From Chromatiales bacterium (GTDB lineage Bacteria > Pseudomonadota > Gammaproteobacteria > Thiohalomonadales > Thiohalomonadaceae), in the NCBI GenBank assembly GCA_003251535.1, contig QKFD01000108.1, positions 109,907-173,906 on the forward strand: DNA of 64,000 bases. Reading direction: 5' to 3'. This document shows, piece by piece, positions 35,737 to 45,037 of this stretch (positions are counted from its first letter, which is position 1; each line of letters opens with the position of its first letter). Below the pieces are notes generated by a model. It was not told the DNA's origin. It was given only the letters and a program-made list of their open reading frames with translations, and made no database searches. Both the position numbers and the translations under genes were made by a program.

Positions 35737-36336
35737 TTAGGTACCAGTGACGATCTGGCCACCCTGTAGACGCAGGTGGCGTTCGCCGATACGGGCAATC
35801 TGGGCCGGGTCGTGGCTCACCCAGATCAACCCCGCCTCTCGCTGCTGGCAGTAGTCGAGGAGCAGGCGCTCCACCCGGGTTACGTTCTCCGGGTCGAGGG
35901 CGGCGGTGGGCTCATCCAGCAGCAGCACCCGGGGGCCGGGGGTGATGAGGCGGAGGAGGGCGAGGCGCTGGCGCTCGCCGGTGGAGCAGCGGGCCACCTG
36001 CCACTGCAACACCCCAGGGTCGAAGCCGAGGGCCTCTAGCTCAGCCGGCTTGGGTAGTTGGCAAAAGTGAGCGCCTACTAAGTCATGCCACCAGGCGCTC
36101 TCCGCGGGGAGGTAGGCCACCTGGCGCCGCCACTCCGCCGCCCTCATGCGCAGCGCGTCCACCCCAGCCAGGGCCAGCTCGCCGCCGTGCGGATCGAGAT
36201 CGGCCAGCGCCCGTAGTAGTAGGCTCTTGCCGGCCCCGGAGGGGCCGGAGAGGGCCAGCCGCTCCCCGGCGGCCAGCTCGAAGGAGAGGGGGCCTAGATG
36301 GAGGCTGGTGAGATCACGAACGGTGAGGAGGGGCAT
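35737..36336 (-). CDS. fetA: FetA-type ABC transporter ATPase
   Basis: A 199-residue ATP-binding subunit: Walker A SGPSGAGKSLLLRAL, a modified signature CSTGERQRLALLR instead of LSGGQ, Walker B VLLLDEPTAALDPE and H-loop WVSHDPAQIA. This short form and its signature match FetA (YbbL). It pairs with the FetB permease directly downstream, in an operon predicted to export iron or maintain iron balance. The altered signature is a family trait rather than decay. Confidence 0.9.
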   Translation of the reverse strand: MPLLTVRDLTSLHLGPLSFELAAGERLALSGPSGAGKSLLLRALADLDPHGGELALAGVDALRMRAAEWRRQVAYLPAESAWWHDLVGAHFCQLPKPAELEALGFDPGVLQWQVARCSTGERQRLALLRLITPGPRVLLLDEPTAALDPENVTRVERLLLDYCQQREAGLIWVSHDPAQIARIGERHLRLQGGQIVTGT

Positions 36337-36406
36337 ACCGGCTGTTGGGTTGGGGGAGAGGGATCCGGGTTAATCTAACAGGAGCTGAATAACAGGAGCG
36401 CAGACC

Positions 36407-36646
36407 ATGACCGATCCCATCGCTACCCAGAACCACCCTTATGCCCTCGAACTGGAGGCGGGCGACTACTGGTATTGCGCCTGCGGGCGCAGTGCCCAGC
36501 AACCCTTCTGTGACGGCTCGCACCAGGGGACCGATCTCTCTCCCATAAAGTTCACTCTGGCCGAGAAGGGACGGGTCTGGCTGTGTGGCTGTCGTCGGAG
36601 CGCCCAGCTACCTCATTGTGACGGTAGCCACAAGCGCGGCGGTTAG
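36407..36646 (+). CDS. Double CDGSH iron-sulfur protein
   Basis: A 79-residue protein with two CDGSH-type [2Fe-2S] motifs: CACGRSAQQPFCDGSH and CGCRRSAQLPHCDGSH, each with the three-Cys one-His ligand set. There is no signal or membrane segment, so it is cytoplasmic and acts as a monomer with two clusters, unlike the dimeric mitoNEET type. AGGAG precedes the ATG. It is divergent from the FetAB iron transporter, which fits a role in iron-sulfur or redox balance (inference). It overlaps the ROK gene stop by 4 bases. Confidence 0.92.
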   Translation: MTDPIATQNHPYALELEAGDYWYCACGRSAQQPFCDGSHQGTDLSPIKFTLAEKGRVWLCGCRRSAQLPHCDGSHKRGG

Positions 36647-37554
36647 CTATCGCTGTCCCCCGCCGGCCAGAGCCAGGCCGCCCCTCGCACGCCACTGGAG
36701 TCGCCATGGCGGGGGGGCAGCAGGCGGGTATCCACCCGATCGGAGAAGACATACGCCCCCCAACGTTGTGGCACGTTGTGGTAGAGCCGCTCGATGCGTC
36801 CCATGCCGCCCCCCAGCACAATGACGTGGGGGTCAAGCAGGTTGATCACCGTGGCCAGGGCACGGGCCAGTCGCCCCTCGTAGGCGCTCAGTTGCGCCTC
36901 CGCCAGCGGTTCGCCTGCGGCGGCGCGCTGGGCGATCTGCTCCGCCGTCAACGGCTCGCCCCCCGCTGCCTGGTAGCTGCGGGCCAGGCCCGGTCCAGAG
37001 AGCCAGGTCTCGACGCAGCCGCGCCGACCGCAGTAGCAGTCGGGCCCCGGCCACTCCTCGGCTGCGGGCCACGGCAGCGGGTTGTGGCCCCACTCCCCGG
37101 CGATGGCGTTGGGTCCGGCCAGCAGCCGGCCGGCCACCACCAACCCAGCGCCGGTACCGGTGCCAATGATGACCCCAAATACGGTCCCGGCCCCAGCCGC
37201 GGCGCCGTCCGTCGCTTCGGAGATGGCAAAACAGTCGGCGTCGTTGGCCAGCCGCACCGGGCGCGCTAGGCGGTGGGCCAGATCGCGGTCGAGGGGCTGG
37301 CCGATGAGCCAGGTGGAGTTGGCATTTTTCACCAGGCCGGTGGCCGGCGAGATGGCACCGGGGATGCCCACCCCCACCGAGCCGCGCCTCCCCAGCTGCT
37401 GCTCCAGCCCCCTCACCAGGCGGGCCACCGCCTCTATGGTGGCGTCATAGTCCCCTTGCGGGGTGGCCACCCGCTGGCGCGCCAGCTCCACCCCTGCCGA
37501 GTCGAGGGCGATGGCCTCGATTTTGGTCCCGCCGAGATCGATCCCGATGCGCAC
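36643..37554 (-). CDS. ROK-family sugar kinase
   Basis: A 303-residue kinase opening with the ATP-binding MRIGIDLGGTKIEAIALD. The ROK zinc motif is complete (GHNPLPWP then CYCGRRGCVETWLSG), and the catalytic Asp lies in LANDADCFA. Members of this kind phosphorylate fructose/mannose (Mak) or N-acetylglucosamine (NagK); the sequence alone does not decide. It begins 11 bases after the ggt stop, so the two genes are probably cotranscribed. Confidence 0.9.
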   Translation of the reverse strand: MRIGIDLGGTKIEAIALDSAGVELARQRVATPQGDYDATIEAVARLVRGLEQQLGRRGSVGVGIPGAISPATGLVKNANSTWLIGQPLDRDLAHRLARPVRLANDADCFAISEATDGAAAGAGTVFGVIIGTGTGAGLVVAGRLLAGPNAIAGEWGHNPLPWPAAEEWPGPDCYCGRRGCVETWLSGPGLARSYQAAGGEPLTAEQIAQRAAAGEPLAEAQLSAYEGRLARALATVINLLDPHVIVLGGGMGRIERLYHNVPQRWGAYVFSDRVDTRLLPPRHGDSSGVRGAAWLWPAGDSDS

Positions 37555-37565
37555 GCCTCGCCCCC

Positions 37566-39257
37566 TTACTTCGTCGCCGGGACGGGTTGGGGCACAAAGA
37601 CCACCGCCTCGCCTTCACCCCGCGGATCGCTGGCCGCCTCCACTCGACCGCGGACCGAATCCCAGAGGACCGCCTGCATATTGCCGTAGGGATCGGCGGT
37701 ACGCAGGGTGTAGCCGCGCAGCGTCAGCTCGTCCCGTTGTGTCTCATTGAGTGCATCCGCTTCGTGGAACAGGAGATCCGGTAGATATTGGTGGTGGTAG
37801 CGCGGCTGGCTCACCCACTGTTGGGGCCCGTGGCCGGCCGCGAACTCCAGCGTCCCCAGCAGCACCATGGTGATGATCCGGCTGCCGCCGGGGGTGCCGA
37901 TGAGGCCGATCCGTCCATCCTGCTCCAGGAAGGCGGGGGTCATACTGGAGAGCATCCGTTTACCCGGGGCGATCTCATTGGCCGCTGCCCCCACCAGGCC
38001 ATAGGCGTTGGGCACGCCGGGCTTGGCGGCGAAGTCATCCATCTCATCGTTGAGCAGCACGCCGGTGCCCGGTACCACCCAGGCGGCGCCAAAGGGGTAG
38101 TTGATGCTGAGGGTGGCGCTGACGTAGTTGCCCTCGGTGTCGAGGACCGAGAGGTGGGTGGTGTGATCCCCCTCCGTCAGCTCCGCCGCGGGGGGGAGCA
38201 GGGCGGAGGGGGTGGCCTGATCACGGCGGATGGAGGCGCGCAGGCCGGCGGCGTAGAGCGGGTGGAGGAGGCGCTCGGTCGGTATGGTGACAAAATCGGG
38301 GTCCCCCAGATACTCGGCCCGATCACGATAGGCGCGGCGCATCGCCTCCACACTGAGCTGGATGCGATCCACCGGATCGAGCTGTTCCAGCGGGTAACCG
38401 GCGAGCACATTCAACATCTCGATGAGTGCTATCCCGCCGGAGGAGGGGGGGGCGGCGGCGACGATCTTCATACCCCGGTAGTTGCCGCGCACCGGCTCGC
38501 GTTCCACCACCTGGTAGTGGGCCAGGTCATCGGCTGACCAGATCCCGCCCGCCGCCCGCACCCCTGCCACCAGGCGCTCGGCGATCTCGCCACGGTAGAA
38601 GCCATCGGCCCCCTGTTGGGCCAACGCCTCCAGGGTGGTGGCCAGCTCTGCTTGCCGAATGGTATGGCCGAGGGGCGGCACTGCACCGTCGGCCAAGAAC
38701 TGGCTGGCGGCGGCGGGGGAGGCGTTGAGGGCCGGGCGCCGCAGCTCGGCCATGCGCTGGTAGTAGGCGCTGACGGGGAAGCCAACACGCGCCAGGCGGA
38801 TGGCTGGGGCGAGGCTGCGGGCCAGCGGGAGACGGCCATAGCGTTGGGCGATATGGGCTAGGGCCGCCGGCTCACCAGGGATGCCGGCGGCGAGGGCGCC
38901 ATCCATGGAGCGGGCGGGGATCACCGCGCCCTGCTCATCGAGATAGAGATCGCGGTGGGCGGCGAGGGGGGCGACCTCCCGACCATCCACCATCACCTCC
39001 CGGCCATCGGCACGGTGTAGCAGCCAGAAGCCGCCGCCACCGATGCCAGAGCTATAGGGCTCCACCACCGCCAGCGCAGCGCTCACCGCCACGGCGGCAT
39101 CGAAGGCGTTACCCCCCGCCTCCAGCACCTCTCTCCCGGCGGCCGTGGCGAGGGGGTGGGCCGAGGCGATGGCGGCCGCCGGCGGCTGGGGGGCCGCGTT
39201 GGCCAGCAGTGGTAGTAGCAACGCGAGGAGCAGCAGGGGGCGGTAGAGGGGCGACAT
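37566..39257 (-). CDS. ggt: Gamma-glutamyltranspeptidase
   Basis: A 563-residue exported enzyme with signal peptide (LLLLALLLPLLANAAP). The autocleavage site and nucleophile are in EGDHTTHLSVLDTEGN (second Thr). Substrate-binding residues lie in the GIGGGGFWLLHRADG segment and in the LLNDEMDDF loop. It hydrolyses glutathione in the periplasm and transfers the glutamyl group. Precursor length fits the family (about 580). It is upstream of the ROK kinase on the same strand. Confidence 0.95.
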   Translation of the reverse strand: MSPLYRPLLLLALLLPLLANAAPQPPAAAIASAHPLATAAGREVLEAGGNAFDAAVAVSAALAVVEPYSSGIGGGGFWLLHRADGREVMVDGREVAPLAAHRDLYLDEQGAVIPARSMDGALAAGIPGEPAALAHIAQRYGRLPLARSLAPAIRLARVGFPVSAYYQRMAELRRPALNASPAAASQFLADGAVPPLGHTIRQAELATTLEALAQQGADGFYRGEIAERLVAGVRAAGGIWSADDLAHYQVVEREPVRGNYRGMKIVAAAPPSSGGIALIEMLNVLAGYPLEQLDPVDRIQLSVEAMRRAYRDRAEYLGDPDFVTIPTERLLHPLYAAGLRASIRRDQATPSALLPPAAELTEGDHTTHLSVLDTEGNYVSATLSINYPFGAAWVVPGTGVLLNDEMDDFAAKPGVPNAYGLVGAAANEIAPGKRMLSSMTPAFLEQDGRIGLIGTPGGSRIITMVLLGTLEFAAGHGPQQWVSQPRYHHQYLPDLLFHEADALNETQRDELTLRGYTLRTADPYGNMQAVLWDSVRGRVEAASDPRGEGEAVVFVPQPVPATK

Positions 39258-39349
39258 AGGGCGATCTCAGGTAGTGGAGTCGGTACCGTTACAACGGCGG
39301 GGTCGATCCTAACCCGGATCCCCCTGAGTGGCCGCCGGGGCCATTTCTG

Positions 39350-39826
39350 CTACAGCGGTAGCTTCAGTTTATGGCCGCCGGTGATGGCAAAGCCGAGGCG
39401 CTGATAGAAGTGGAGGGTGCGCTCAAACACCGGGAGGGGCGGGGTGGTCACCTCCAGGCGCGCCCACCCCTGTTCCACCCCATAGCGACGGGCCGCCGCC
39501 ACCAGGTGGGCGCCGATGCCGTGGGCCCGGTAGGGGGGATCGACAAATAGCTCAGTGATAATGCCGAAGCTGCCACCGGCGTAGAGGGCGTGGCAGGGGG
39601 AGAGGGTGATGATCCCAACCGGCAGCGTCCCGGCCCACGCCAGTAGTGCCGCCATCTGGCGTTGGTAGAGCAGGTGGCTGGCGGTCCCCTTGGCCGCCAT
39701 GGTGTCGAACTCAAACTGGGGGCTGCCGACGGCGCTGGAGATCTCCGTTAGTAGGCGGCCTATCAAGGCGACGACGTGATCGGCATCGGAGGCGGCGGCG
39801 AGGCGGATGTCGAGGCTAGAGGCCAT
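39350..39826 (-). CDS. GNAT-family acetyltransferase
   Basis: A 158-residue acetyltransferase. The start MASSLDIRLAAASDADHVVAL is chosen for family fit, although the Shine-Dalgarno is weak. Acetyl-CoA-binding motif A is ELFVDPPYRAHGIGAHLVAAA, followed by a C-terminal FYQRLGFAITG. The substrate is unknown; plant-type and toxin-type GNATs share the same outline. It is not in an operon. Confidence 0.85.
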   Translation of the reverse strand: MASSLDIRLAAASDADHVVALIGRLLTEISSAVGSPQFEFDTMAAKGTASHLLYQRQMAALLAWAGTLPVGIITLSPCHALYAGGSFGIITELFVDPPYRAHGIGAHLVAAARRYGVEQGWARLEVTTPPLPVFERTLHFYQRLGFAITGGHKLKLPL

Positions 39827-39934
39827 GGCAGAGTCCACTGATGAAGTAGGTGGATCTAACCGCAACCTTTGGGGAAAGGCAAAGGCTTAGGCGCCCGTCA
39901 CCGGCTGCCGGCTGGAGGGGTGGGGCAACGCGGG

Positions 39935-39960
39935 GGCCGCCCCCACTGCTGGGGGCGGCC
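39935..39960 (-). terminator. Hairpin terminator after malic enzyme
   Basis: GGCCGCCCCC (39935-39944) and GGGGGCGGCC (39951-39960) form a perfect 10-bp stem with a 6-nt loop, 10 bases beyond the stop of the minus-strand malic enzyme. Confidence 0.6.
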
Positions 39961-39969
39961 TGGCCTGCT

Positions 39970-41241
39970 TTAGGGGAGGGTGTCGAGGGCGGGGTAGTGG
40001 GCGGGCCACTCCTGCCGTGCCACGCCACTGGCGATGGCCGCCTTGGCGACCGCCGGTGGCACCACTTCAATCAGGCGCGGATCGAACGGTTTGGGGATGA
40101 TGTAGTCGGGACCAAAGGCCAGCGTCTCTAGGCCGTAGGCGCTGAGAACCGACGCCGGCACCGCCTCACGGGCCAGGCGCATCAGGGCGTGGACCGCTGC
40201 CACCTGCATCTCCTGATTGATGGCGCTGGCCCGGACATCCAGGGCGCCGCGGAAGATGAAGGGGAAACCGAGGACGTTATTGACCTGGTTGGGGTAGTCG
40301 CTCCGGCCGGTGGCCATGATGAGGTCATCCCGCACCGAGCGGGCTAGCTCCGGCCGGACCTCGGGCACCGGGTTGGAGAGGGCGAACACCACCGGCTTGG
40401 GGGCCATGGCCGCCAACATCTCCGCGCTCACCAGGTCGGGCCCGGAGACGCCGATGAAGACATCGGCCCCACTCATGGCATCCAGCAGGGTGCGCCGTTC
40501 GGTCTCGACCGCAAAGGCCTGCTTGTGGGCATTGAGGTCGTCACGGCCGGCGTGGACCACACCGCCCCGATCCACCAGCAGCAGCCGCTCACGGGTGGCG
40601 CCAAGGGCCAGCAGCAGCTTCATGGAGGCGATGCCGGCGGCACCGGCGCCGAGGCAGACGATGCGCGCCTCGGCCAGCTGCTTGCCCTGCACCTCCAGGG
40701 CGTTCATCAGGGCGCTGGCGATGATGATGGCCGTGCCGTGCTGATCGTCGTGGAAGACCGGGATATCGAGCCGCGCCTTGAGCGCCTCCTCGATCTCGAA
40801 GCAGTGGGGGGCCGCGATATCCTCCAGGTTGATACCACCGAAGGTGCAGGCGATGCGCTCCACCGTCTCGATGAAGGCCTGCGGGCTCTCCGCCTTGACC
40901 TCGATATCAAACACGTCGATGTCGGCAAAGCGTTTGAAGAGCACCGCCTTGCCCTCCATCACCGGCTTGCCGGCGAGGGGGCCGACGTTGCCGAGGCCGA
41001 GCACCGCGGTGCCATCGGTGATCACCGCCACCAGGTTGCCCTTCGCGGTGTAGTTATAGGCGAGGGCGGGATCGGCGTGGATGGCCCGCACCGGGGCGGC
41101 GACGCCGGGGGTGTAGGCGAGGGATAGCTCCGCCTGGGTCTCACACGCCTTGGTGATGGCGGTGGCCAGTTTCCCCGGGGTGGGTTCGGCGTGGTAGGCG
41201 AGGGCCGCGCGATCGCGGTCATTCAGGTTATCGAGGGCCAT
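39970..41241 (-). CDS. NAD(P)-dependent malic enzyme, short form
   Basis: A 423-residue oxidative decarboxylase of malate to pyruvate. The start MALDNLNDRDRAALAYH has AGGAG five bases upstream. Catalytic and metal residues lie in SLAYTPGVAAPVR, FDIEVKAESPQ and VFHDDQHGTAIIIASALMNA; the dinucleotide fold is IVCLGAGAAGIASMKLL. The E. coli MaeB enzyme has an additional phosphotransacetylase-like C-terminal domain of about 330 residues, which is absent here; the protein ends normally after the dehydrogenase domain. It stands alone. Confidence 0.95.
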   Translation of the reverse strand: MALDNLNDRDRAALAYHAEPTPGKLATAITKACETQAELSLAYTPGVAAPVRAIHADPALAYNYTAKGNLVAVITDGTAVLGLGNVGPLAGKPVMEGKAVLFKRFADIDVFDIEVKAESPQAFIETVERIACTFGGINLEDIAAPHCFEIEEALKARLDIPVFHDDQHGTAIIIASALMNALEVQGKQLAEARIVCLGAGAAGIASMKLLLALGATRERLLLVDRGGVVHAGRDDLNAHKQAFAVETERRTLLDAMSGADVFIGVSGPDLVSAEMLAAMAPKPVVFALSNPVPEVRPELARSVRDDLIMATGRSDYPNQVNNVLGFPFIFRGALDVRASAINQEMQVAAVHALMRLAREAVPASVLSAYGLETLAFGPDYIIPKPFDPRLIEVVPPAVAKAAIASGVARQEWPAHYPALDTLP

Positions 41242-41284
41242 GGCGACTCCTGCTGCACCCCTCATGGGGGATCTCCCAACGCAC

Positions 41285-41312
41285 GGAAGGGGCACCCTGG
41301 GGTGCCCCTTCC
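41285..41312 (-). terminator. Hairpin terminator of rpmE
   Basis: GGAAGGGGCACC (41285-41296), loop CTGG, GGTGCCCCTTCC (41301-41312): a perfect 12-bp stem about 50 bases beyond the rpmE stop and 44 bases before the malic enzyme start. Confidence 0.7.
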
Positions 41313-41361
41313 AGACTCTGCTTCCCGGTCTGTAACCCGCCGGAGCGGTGACCGTGCGGGA

Positions 41362-41568
41362 TTACCGCTTGAAACCGTACTTCTGGCGGAACTTGTCAAC
41401 GCGACCGGCGGTGTCGAGCATCTTCTGCTTACCGGTGTAGAACGGGTGGCACTCGGAGCAGACGTCCAGGTGCAGGTCCTTGCCGGCGGTGGAGCGGGTC
41501 TTGAAGGTGTTGCCGCAGCTACAGATGGCGTTGACTTCAGCGTACTTCGGGTGGATGTCCGGCTTCAT
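41362..41568 (-). CDS. rpmE: 50S ribosomal protein L31
   Basis: A 68-residue ribosomal protein: [19 protein letters not shown], with the zinc ligands of the C+ form (CSCG and [10 protein letters not shown]). The zinc-binding form serves as a zinc store when cells are zinc-replete. It is monocistronic, divergent from glgP. Confidence 0.98.
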   Translation of the reverse strand: MKPDIHPKYAEVNAICSCGNTFKTRSTAGKDLHLDVCSECHPFYTGKQKMLDTAGRVDKFRQKYGFKR

Positions 41569-41757
41569 TGGGAAGTTCCTCAGTATGGCCCGTGCGCCGC
41601 CACCCGTCCCCTAAGGCGAGCACCGCGCACATGCGAAAAAAGGCGGGCATTGTATGCCTCGAACCAAGGCCACGCAAGGGTTTAGCGCCCGTGCGAGGGG
41701 GGGAGTGGCCATGCTACTCTTCATCTCCTGCCTGCAACCAGTTGAATTGGATGAACC

Positions 41758-44238
41758 ATGCCGGGAAAACGGTCGACGCGCGATTTCAAGTACGACTACC
41801 AGGGTCTGGATGTCGCTTCCATCAAGCACTCCCTGGCTAACCAGATCATCTACAACGTTGGTAAGGACTCCTATGGCGCGACGGACCGAGACTGGTACCA
41901 CGCCCTCGCCTACGCGGTGCGGGATCGTCTCATCGAGCGCTGGATGGAGACGATGCGCAGCTACTACCGCTCAGACGCCAAGCGCATCTACTACTTTTCG
42001 CTGGAGTTTTTGATCGGCCGCACCCTCTCCAACAGCATTCTCAACCTCGGTTTCTACGACGAGGCGCGCCAGGCGCTGGAGGAGCTGGGGGTCGATTTTG
42101 ATACCGTGCGCGACCTCGAATTTGACGCCGCCCTCGGTAACGGCGGTCTGGGGCGGCTCGCCGCCTGCCTGCTCGACTCCATGGCCACCCTGCGCATCCC
42201 CGGTTACGGCTACGGTATCCGCTATGAGTACGGCATGTTCCGTCAGGCGATCGAGCAGGGGCAGCAGGTGGAGCACCCCGACAACTGGCTGCGCTACGGC
42301 AACGTCTGGGAGCTGCCACGGCCGGAGCTGCTCTACCCGGTGAAGTTCTACGGGCGGGTGCTGGAGTATCGGGATGAGCAGGGTCAGAGCCGCCACCAGT
42401 GGATCGACACCGATGAGGTGATGGCGATGGCCTACGACACCCCCATCCCCGGTTTCGATGTCGAGACGGTCAACAACATGCGGCTCTGGTCGGCCAAGGC
42501 GAGCCGCGATTTTGACCTGGAGTATTTCAACCGCGGCGACTACATCAAGGCGGTGGAGGACAAGACCTCCTCAGAGAACCTCTCTAAGGTGCTCTACCCC
42601 TCCGATACCACGATGATCGGCCGCACCCTGCGCCTCAAGCAGCAGTACTTCTTTGTCAGCGCCTCGCTCCAGGACATCATGGTCCGCTTCCAAAAGGACC
42701 ACGACGACTGCTCGCTGCTACCAGAGAAGGTGGCGATCCAGCTCAACGACACCCATCCGGCCATCGCCATCGCCGAGCTGATGCGGCTGCTGCTCGACAA
42801 CAAGGGGGTGGCGTGGGAGCGGGCCTGGGAGATCACCCGCGGGGTGTTCGCCTACACCAACCACACCCTGCTACCGGAGGCGCTGGAGACCTGGCCGGTG
42901 TCGCTGTTTGAGCGCATGTTGCCGCGCCATCTCCAGATCATCTACGAGATCAACCACCGCTTCCTCCAAGAGGTGAACCACCGCTACCCGGGGGATGGGG
43001 ATCGGCTGCGCCGCATGTCGCTCATCGACGAGGAGGGGGAGCGGCGGGTGCGTATGGCCCATCTGGCCATCGTTGGCAGCCATCGGGTCAATGGGGTCGC
43101 CTTTCTCCACACCGAGCTGCTCAAGCACTCGATGTTCGCCGATTTCCACCAAATGTATCCCGATCGGTTCGTCAACATCACCAACGGCATTACCCCCCGT
43201 CGCTGGCTCAATCAGGCCAATCCGCGGCTCGCCGCCCTCGCCAGCGAGCAGATCGGCGAGGGTTGGGTGACGGACCTGATGCAGCTGGAGCGGCTGCTCC
43301 CGCTCACTGAGGATGAGGGGTTCCGTGAGCGCTTCATGCAGGTGAAGCACGCCAATAAAGTGGCGCTGTGCCGCTACGTTGAAGAGCGGCTCCAGCTCAC
43401 CCTTGACCCCAACTCCCTGCTGGATGTCCAGGTCAAGCGGATCCACGAGTACAAGCGGCAGCTGCTCAACGTACTGCACACCATCACGCTCTATAACCGT
43501 ATCCGTCAGCAGCCTGATCTGGCCGTGGTACCGCGCACCGTGGTGTTTGCCGGCAAATCGGCCCCCGGTTATGCCATGGCCAAGTTGATCATCCGCCTCA
43601 TTAATGATGTGGCCGATATCGTCAACCACGACCCCGCGGTGCGGGACCTGCTGAAGGTGGTCTTCATCCCCAACTACGATGTCTCGACCGCCGCCATCAT
43701 CATGCCCGCGGCCGATCTCTCCGAGCAGATCTCCACCGCCGGCACCGAGGCCTCCGGCACCGGCAACATGAAGCTGGCACTCAACGGCGCCCTCACCATC
43801 GGCACCCTCGATGGAGCCAACATCGAGATTCGGGACCGGGTGGGCGAGGAGAATATGTTTATCTTCGGCCTCACGGTGGAGGAGGTGAACGCCCGCCGCG
43901 CCCAGGGTTACTTCCCGTGGGACTACTACCACGCCAACCCGGAGCTGAAGGCGGTGCTGGATATGATCCGCAGCGGTTACTTCTCCCCCAATGACCTCGA
44001 CCGCTACAAACCGCTCTTCAACGCCCTCACCGATGGCGGCGATCGCTACATGCTGCTGGCCGATTACGCCAGCTATGTGGCGGCCCAAGGGCGGGTGGAG
44101 GAGCTATTCCGCGATCGCCATGAGTGGGCGCGGCGCGCCATCCGCAATGTCGCCCAGATGGGGTTCTTCTCCTCAGATCGCACGGTGCGCAACTACGCCG
44201 AGCAGATCTGGAACGTGCAGCCCCTCCAGCGGGGCTGA
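41758..44238 (+). CDS. glgP: Glycogen/starch/alpha-glucan phosphorylase
   Basis: An 826-residue GT35 enzyme that releases glucose-1-phosphate from glycogen with phosphate. The pyridoxal-phosphate Lys lies in EASGTGNMKLALNGALTIG (about residue 670). The GNGGLGRLAACLLDSMA and VKRIHEYKRQLLNVLH motifs are intact. The length matches E. coli GlgP (815). No other glycogen gene is nearby. A 12-bp hairpin ends the transcript. Confidence 0.97.
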   Translation: MPGKRSTRDFKYDYQGLDVASIKHSLANQIIYNVGKDSYGATDRDWYHALAYAVRDRLIERWMETMRSYYRSDAKRIYYFSLEFLIGRTLSNSILNLGFYDEARQALEELGVDFDTVRDLEFDAALGNGGLGRLAACLLDSMATLRIPGYGYGIRYEYGMFRQAIEQGQQVEHPDNWLRYGNVWELPRPELLYPVKFYGRVLEYRDEQGQSRHQWIDTDEVMAMAYDTPIPGFDVETVNNMRLWSAKASRDFDLEYFNRGDYIKAVEDKTSSENLSKVLYPSDTTMIGRTLRLKQQYFFVSASLQDIMVRFQKDHDDCSLLPEKVAIQLNDTHPAIAIAELMRLLLDNKGVAWERAWEITRGVFAYTNHTLLPEALETWPVSLFERMLPRHLQIIYEINHRFLQEVNHRYPGDGDRLRRMSLIDEEGERRVRMAHLAIVGSHRVNGVAFLHTELLKHSMFADFHQMYPDRFVNITNGITPRRWLNQANPRLAALASEQIGEGWVTDLMQLERLLPLTEDEGFRERFMQVKHANKVALCRYVEERLQLTLDPNSLLDVQVKRIHEYKRQLLNVLHTITLYNRIRQQPDLAVVPRTVVFAGKSAPGYAMAKLIIRLINDVADIVNHDPAVRDLLKVVFIPNYDVSTAAIIMPAADLSEQISTAGTEASGTGNMKLALNGALTIGTLDGANIEIRDRVGEENMFIFGLTVEEVNARRAQGYFPWDYYHANPELKAVLDMIRSGYFSPNDLDRYKPLFNALTDGGDRYMLLADYASYVAAQGRVEELFRDRHEWARRAIRNVAQMGFFSSDRTVRNYAEQIWNVQPLQRG

Positions 44239-44243
44239 GGCCA

Positions 44244-44270
44244 CGGTGGGGGAGAGGATCTCCCCCACCG
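44244..44270 (+). terminator. Hairpin terminator of glgP
   Basis: CGGTGGGGGAGA (44244-44255), loop GGA, TCTCCCCCACCG (44259-44270): a perfect 12-bp stem six bases after the glgP stop; no T-run. Confidence 0.65.
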
Positions 44271-44359
44271 GCAAGGGTGTAGGGCCGCGCCATATTGCCG
44301 CCCGCAGTGGGTTCATGGCAGTCTCCACCACCTCCCCAGCGCTACCGAGAGCCCCATCG

Positions 44360-45037
44360 ATGCACCTGCTGCTGGTAGAAGATAACCCCGACCTGGTGGC
44401 CAATCTCACCGAGTTTCTGGAGGCGCTGGGCCACACCGTGGATGTGGCCTATAACGGCCACGCCGGGCTTGGGTTTGCCCTGGCACAGCGCTATGACGCG
44501 ATGGTGCTGGACCTGATGTTGCCGGGGGTGGATGGCTTGGAGGTCTGCTCCCGTCTCCGCCAGGCGGGGGTGGCGGTGCCCATCTTGATGCTGACCGCCC
44601 GCGACAGCCTGGAGGATAAGTTAGAGGGGTTCGCCAGCGGCACGGATGACTACCTAGTCAAGCCGTTTGCCATGCAGGAGCTGGAGGCGCGGCTCCACTC
44701 CCTGGTACGGCGCGCCTCCAGCGCCCCCTCGCGCCGCCTCCAGGTGGGGGATCTGGAGATGGATCTGGGGTTGAAGCGGGTGCACCGGGCGGGGATCCCC
44801 ATCGAGCTGCCCCCCATCGCCATGAAGCTGCTGGAGCTGCTGATGCGCCGCTCACCGGAGGTGGTGGATCGCGCCGATCTGGAGCGTGCCATCTGGGGTG
44901 ATGACCCACCGGAGAGCGATGCCCTGCGCAGCCACCTGCACCAGTTGCGCGGCTTCATCGACAAGCCCTTTGACCGCCCGCTACTCCACACCGTGCGTGG
45001 CTTCGGTTATCGCCTGGCGGTGGATGATGCCCCTTAA
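44360..45037 (+). CDS. OmpR-family response regulator
   Basis: A 225-residue regulator from MHLLLVEDNPDLVANL. The receiver domain (1-118) has phospho-acceptor Asp51 (MVLDLMLPG), Thr in LMLTARD and Lys in LVKPFAM. The C-terminal winged helix (about 130-222) reads LEMDLGLKRVHRAGIPIELPPIAMKL with the HTVRGFGYRL end (in parts). It belongs with the QseB/PmrA-like group. The histidine kinase starts inside its last 11 bases. A four-fold 11-bp repeat just after the pair is a candidate binding site. Confidence 0.93.
   Translation: MHLLLVEDNPDLVANLTEFLEALGHTVDVAYNGHAGLGFALAQRYDAMVLDLMLPGVDGLEVCSRLRQAGVAVPILMLTARDSLEDKLEGFASGTDDYLVKPFAMQELEARLHSLVRRASSAPSRRLQVGDLEMDLGLKRVHRAGIPIELPPIAMKLLELLMRRSPEVVDRADLERAIWGDDPPESDALRSHLHQLRGFIDKPFDRPLLHTVRGFGYRLAVDDAP

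Noticed and set aside
42871..44088. 405-residue open frame on the minus strand
   Set aside because: Antisense to glgP, which has all catalytic motifs; no similarity in the shadow.
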